This document shows, in pieces, positions 61,750 to 64,000 of a DNA stretch of 64,000 nucleotides (its first letter is position 1; the number at the start of each line of letters is the position of its first letter). The stretch spans positions 1 through 64,000 of the forward strand of contig DATEUJ010000200.1 of the NCBI GenBank assembly GCA_035283185.1, written 5' to 3'. Source of the stretch: DASSFZ01 sp035283185 (GTDB taxonomy: Bacteria > Chloroflexota > Anaerolineae > Fen-1058). The notes under the pieces are model-generated. The model had not been told where the DNA came from and ran no database searches. It saw only the letters and a program-made list of their open reading frames with translations. A program made the position numbers and the translations under genes.

Positions 61750-63279
61750 ATGGAACTGGGAAGCATAGTGCTGGGAGTGATTGCCGGCCTGATCGCCGGC
61801 GCTGCTCTCGGCTACACTCTCTACCGTTATCGACATCAGCAGCAGGGGCTGCACGCTCGCGCCGAGGCGGAGCGGCTGCTGGACGAAGCGCAGACGAAGG
61901 CCAGGGAGCTGGAGCTGAAAGGCCACGACGAAGCCATCCGCACCCGCGATGAAGCGGAAAAGGAAGCGGCGCGGCGCCGGGCCGATCTGCAGCGCGAAGA
62001 AGAGCGGCTCGCGCGCAAGCGGGAACAGCTCGACGAAAAGCTGGAGAAAACTGAACAGCGCGAGCGCCGGCTCAATCAGCGCCAGAGCCAGTTGGACAAG
62101 CAGACGAACGATCTGGCCAAGCTGGAGCAGCAGCGCACGGCCGAGATGGCGCGCATCGCGCAGATGACCGTCGAGGAAGCGCACCGGGAGCTGCTGGTCG
62201 CCGTCGAGAAGACGGCGCGCGACGACATGGCGCGGGTGATCCGCCAGGTGGAGGCGGAGATCAAGGAAGAAGCCGACAGGCGCGCCCGCGAGATCGTCAC
62301 GCTCGCCATCCAGCGCATTGCCGCCGAGGCCGGCGGCGACATCGCCGTCAGCGTCGTGCCCCTGCCCAACGACGAGATGAAGGGGCGCATTATCGGCCGC
62401 AGCGGGCGCAATATCCGCGCCATCGAGAAGGCGACCGGCGTGGACATCGTCGTCGACGATACGCCGGAGGCGGTGACGCTGTCCTCATTCGATCCGGTGC
62501 GGCGCGAGGTGGCGCGCGTCACGCTGACGAATTTGATCCAGGATGGGCGCATTCACCCCGCGCGCATCGAGAAGCTCGTCGAAGACGCGCGCGCCGAAGT
62601 GGACCGCGTCATCAAGGAGGAAGGCGAGCGCGCCACCATCGAGGCCGGCGTCCCGGGGCTGCATCCTGAAGTTCAGAAGATGCTCGGCCGGCTGAAGTTC
62701 CGCACGTCTTACGGCCAGAACCAGTTGTACCACGCGATCGAGACGGCGCGGCTGGCCGGGATCATGGCCGCCGAGCTGGGCGCGGACGTGAAGATCTGCA
62801 AAGCAGGCGGCCTGCTGCACGACCTGGGCAAGGCCATGGATCACGAAGTGGAAGGCTCTCACGCCCTGATCGGCGCAGACTTCGCCAAGCGGCACGGGGT
62901 CGACCTGCGCGTCGTGAACTGCATGGCCAGCCACCATCACGAAGTGGAGGCAGAATCGCTCGAAGCCGTCATCGTCGAGGCCGCCGATGCCATCTCCGGC
63001 TCGCGCCCCGGGGCGCGGCGCGAATCGATCGAGCTTTACCTCAAGCGGGTGAAAGACCTGGAAGATATCGCCAGCTCGTTCGAGGGTGTCGCGCAGTCGT
63101 ATGCCATCCAGGCCGGCCGCGAGATCCGGATCATCGTGCGGCCCGAGGATATCGACGACCTGGCGTCGCTTCAGCTCAGCAAGAATATCGCCCGGAAGAT
63201 CGAGGAGACCATGCAGTACCCCGGCCAGATCAAGGTGACCGTGATCCGCGAGACACGGGCGGTGGACTACGCTAAGTGA
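61750..63279 (+). CDS. rny: Ribonuclease Y
   Basis: The 509-residue membrane-anchored endoribonuclease starts mRNA decay. It has an N-terminal transmembrane helix (IVLGVIAGLIAGAALGYTLY), a long charged coiled coil (about 30-170), a KH domain (MKGRIIGRSGRNIRAIEKAT, about 210-270) and an HD domain with GGLLHDLGKAMDHE and CMASHHHEVEAES. Length and order are standard. It follows recX by 3 bases. Confidence 0.96.
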   Translation: MELGSIVLGVIAGLIAGAALGYTLYRYRHQQQGLHARAEAERLLDEAQTKARELELKGHDEAIRTRDEAEKEAARRRADLQREEERLARKREQLDEKLEKTEQRERRLNQRQSQLDKQTNDLAKLEQQRTAEMARIAQMTVEEAHRELLVAVEKTARDDMARVIRQVEAEIKEEADRRAREIVTLAIQRIAAEAGGDIAVSVVPLPNDEMKGRIIGRSGRNIRAIEKATGVDIVVDDTPEAVTLSSFDPVRREVARVTLTNLIQDGRIHPARIEKLVEDARAEVDRVIKEEGERATIEAGVPGLHPEVQKMLGRLKFRTSYGQNQLYHAIETARLAGIMAAELGADVKICKAGGLLHDLGKAMDHEVEGSHALIGADFAKRHGVDLRVVNCMASHHHEVEAESLEAVIVEAADAISGSRPGARRESIELYLKRVKDLEDIASSFEGVAQSYAIQAGREIRIIVRPEDIDDLASLQLSKNIARKIEETMQYPGQIKVTVIRETRAVDYAK

Positions 63280-63301
63280 ACGTTGGCACAACCTGTCACA
63301 T

Positions 63302-63433
63302 CTGGTGATTGCACACAAGTCGCTCAAGGCCCGCGTCCCCGCGGGCGGGCTGTCCGCGAGGACGCGGACAGTGAGCAGATGTGGATAATCACCAGGTCAC
63401 ATCTCCAGCCCGCCCACGACAGGCGGGCGTTTT
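63302..63433 (+). terminator. Nested hairpins and terminator after rny
   Basis: CTGGTGATT (63302-63310) pairs with AATCACCAG (63387-63395), enclosing CGCGTCC/GGACGCG (63333-63339, 63360-63366). The last stem GCCCGCC/GGCGGGC (63408-63414, 63422-63428) is followed by GTTTTC and is the likely terminator. Confidence 0.6.
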
Positions 63434-63442
63434 CATCCCACT

Positions 63443-63646
63443 GTGGGAACTTCGCGCCACGCGCGCGACGACTGGCAGGTCGAGGAGGCTTACCTCGGCC
63501 TCCAGGTCATTGATGTCGAGAGCGGTCGCAAGGTGACCGGCCTCGACGGCGAGGCGAAGGCCATCGGGACAACGCTGGATGGGGCATACCTGTTGCTGGA
63601 CGACTGGGACGGGCGCGTCTGGTGGACAGAGGTGTTCGATAGGTAG
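63443..63646 (+). CDS. Possible small protein, 67 residues
   Basis: A GTG-opened frame encodes DWQVEEAYLGLQVIDVESGR, then AIGTTLDGAYLLLDDWDGRV and WWTEVFDR. The strand-turn pattern is like one or two blades of a beta-propeller or a short beta barrel. No strong ribosome binding site and no family recognised. It may be a remnant. Confidence 0.4.
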   Translation: MGTSRHARDDWQVEEAYLGLQVIDVESGRKVTGLDGEAKAIGTTLDGAYLLLDDWDGRVWWTEVFDR

Positions 63647-63662
63647 AACCCGGGGTTTCGCC

Positions 63663-63695
63663 AGAGACCTGGTTTCTTCGAGAAACCAGGTCTCT
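63663..63695. repeat. Perfect 15-bp hairpin
   Basis: AGAGACCTGGTTTCT (63663-63677) and its exact complement (63681-63695) flank a 3-base loop, without T-run. It lies between convergent genes and may serve as a terminator for both. The AACCNGGTTTCT type is frequent as a dispersed repeat. Confidence 0.55.
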
Positions 63696-63705
63696 CCATG
63701 AGCGC

Positions 63706-64000
63706 CTACGGCAAGTAGAATCTCGGGTTGATGAGGTCCTCGACGGTGCGGATCTCGAAGTGCAAGTGCGGCCCGCTGGAGCGGCCCGTCGACCCGACGC
63801 TACCGATCAGGTCGCCGCGCCGGACGGCCTGCCCGAGCACCACGTTGAAGCCGCTCAGGTGCGCGTACCACGAGGCGAAGCCGTTGCCGTGATCGATGCG
63901 GATCAGATAGCCGTAGCCGATTTCGGTCCAGCCGACGAATGACACGAAGCCGCCATCTGCCGCGTAAACCGGCGTGCCCGTCAGCGCGGCGATGTCGACC
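63706..64000 (-). CDS. M23-family metallopeptidase (C-terminal part, runs off the window)
   Basis: The frame is open at the right edge. It encodes the end of a peptidoglycan endopeptidase (LytM/M23) domain: VDIAALTGTPVYAADGGFVS, GYLIRIDHGNGFASWYAHLS, GQAVRRGDLIGSVGSTGRSS and the zinc motif GPHLHFEIR, then NPRFYLP. The first zinc ligand His lies outside the window. The enzyme probably acts on the cell wall outside the membrane. Confidence 0.85.
   Translation of the reverse strand, partial: VDIAALTGTPVYAADGGFVSFVGWTEIGYGYLIRIDHGNGFASWYAHLSGFNVVLGQAVRRGDLIGSVGSTGRSSGPHLHFEIRTVEDLINPRFYLP

Overview
The window looks like a high-GC Chloroflexota chromosome, probably Anaerolineae-like. The signs are Thr/Pro-rich linkers on exported proteins (a PBP1A tail and a lipoprotein linker), CHAT/TPR proteins, archaeal-type ATPase/DUF234 proteins, a recA-recX-rny block and many dispersed GC-rich inverted repeats. 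This placement is inferred from gene content alone; no rRNA gene is present.

Layout. (1) 1-8000, accessory and plasmid- or ICE-like: an SSB-like protein, strings of tiny overlapping genes separated by strong hairpins, and a MoxR ATPase translationally coupled to a protein with an HExxH motif and a VWA domain. (2) 8230-14650, an integration hot spot: a tRNA-Met 3' half, a broken parB-like gene, an ATPase/DUF234 gene, an IS21-like miniature element with target duplication, a frameshifted excisionase and an intact tyrosine integrase beside a second tRNA-like 3' fragment. (3) 14460-17800: a TumE-family toxin-antitoxin pair, a second ATPase/DUF234 gene with a 41-bp palindromic promoter, and decayed pieces of an older locus, partly the same gene in three places. 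(4) 18026-40709: a BREX type 3-like defence operon (BrxF, BrxC/DUF6079, helicase, PglX-type methylase, PglZ) carrying foreign cargo: an unknown 376-residue protein, an AbiE toxin-antitoxin pair with a shortened toxin, and two large TPR-CHAT (caspase-like) proteins placed between methylase and PglZ. (5) 40683-64000, chromosomal genes: a 5'-truncated dienelactone hydrolase marking the island edge, EamA exporter, PhzF, cupin, pdxS (frameshifted), a PdxR/MocR-type regulator, STAS and GAF-SpoIIE signalling proteins, PBP1A, a polyamine-type ABC operon without an ATPase, RelE-like and VapBC modules, a double GNAT, recA, recX, rny and the end of an M23 peptidase.

How it fits together. The BREX genes form one co-directional cluster with several stop/start overlaps and a sigma70-like promoter at 17930. 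BrxC, the methylase, the helicase and PglZ would provide host marking and phage exclusion. The CHAT pair, coupled to the methylase by a GTGA overlap, would add a protease arm that could act as an abortive-infection effector if the main system is triggered or breached. This CHAT-in-BREX arrangement is the most interesting candidate for an undescribed system here. All family assignments are by eye from motifs; no database search was possible.
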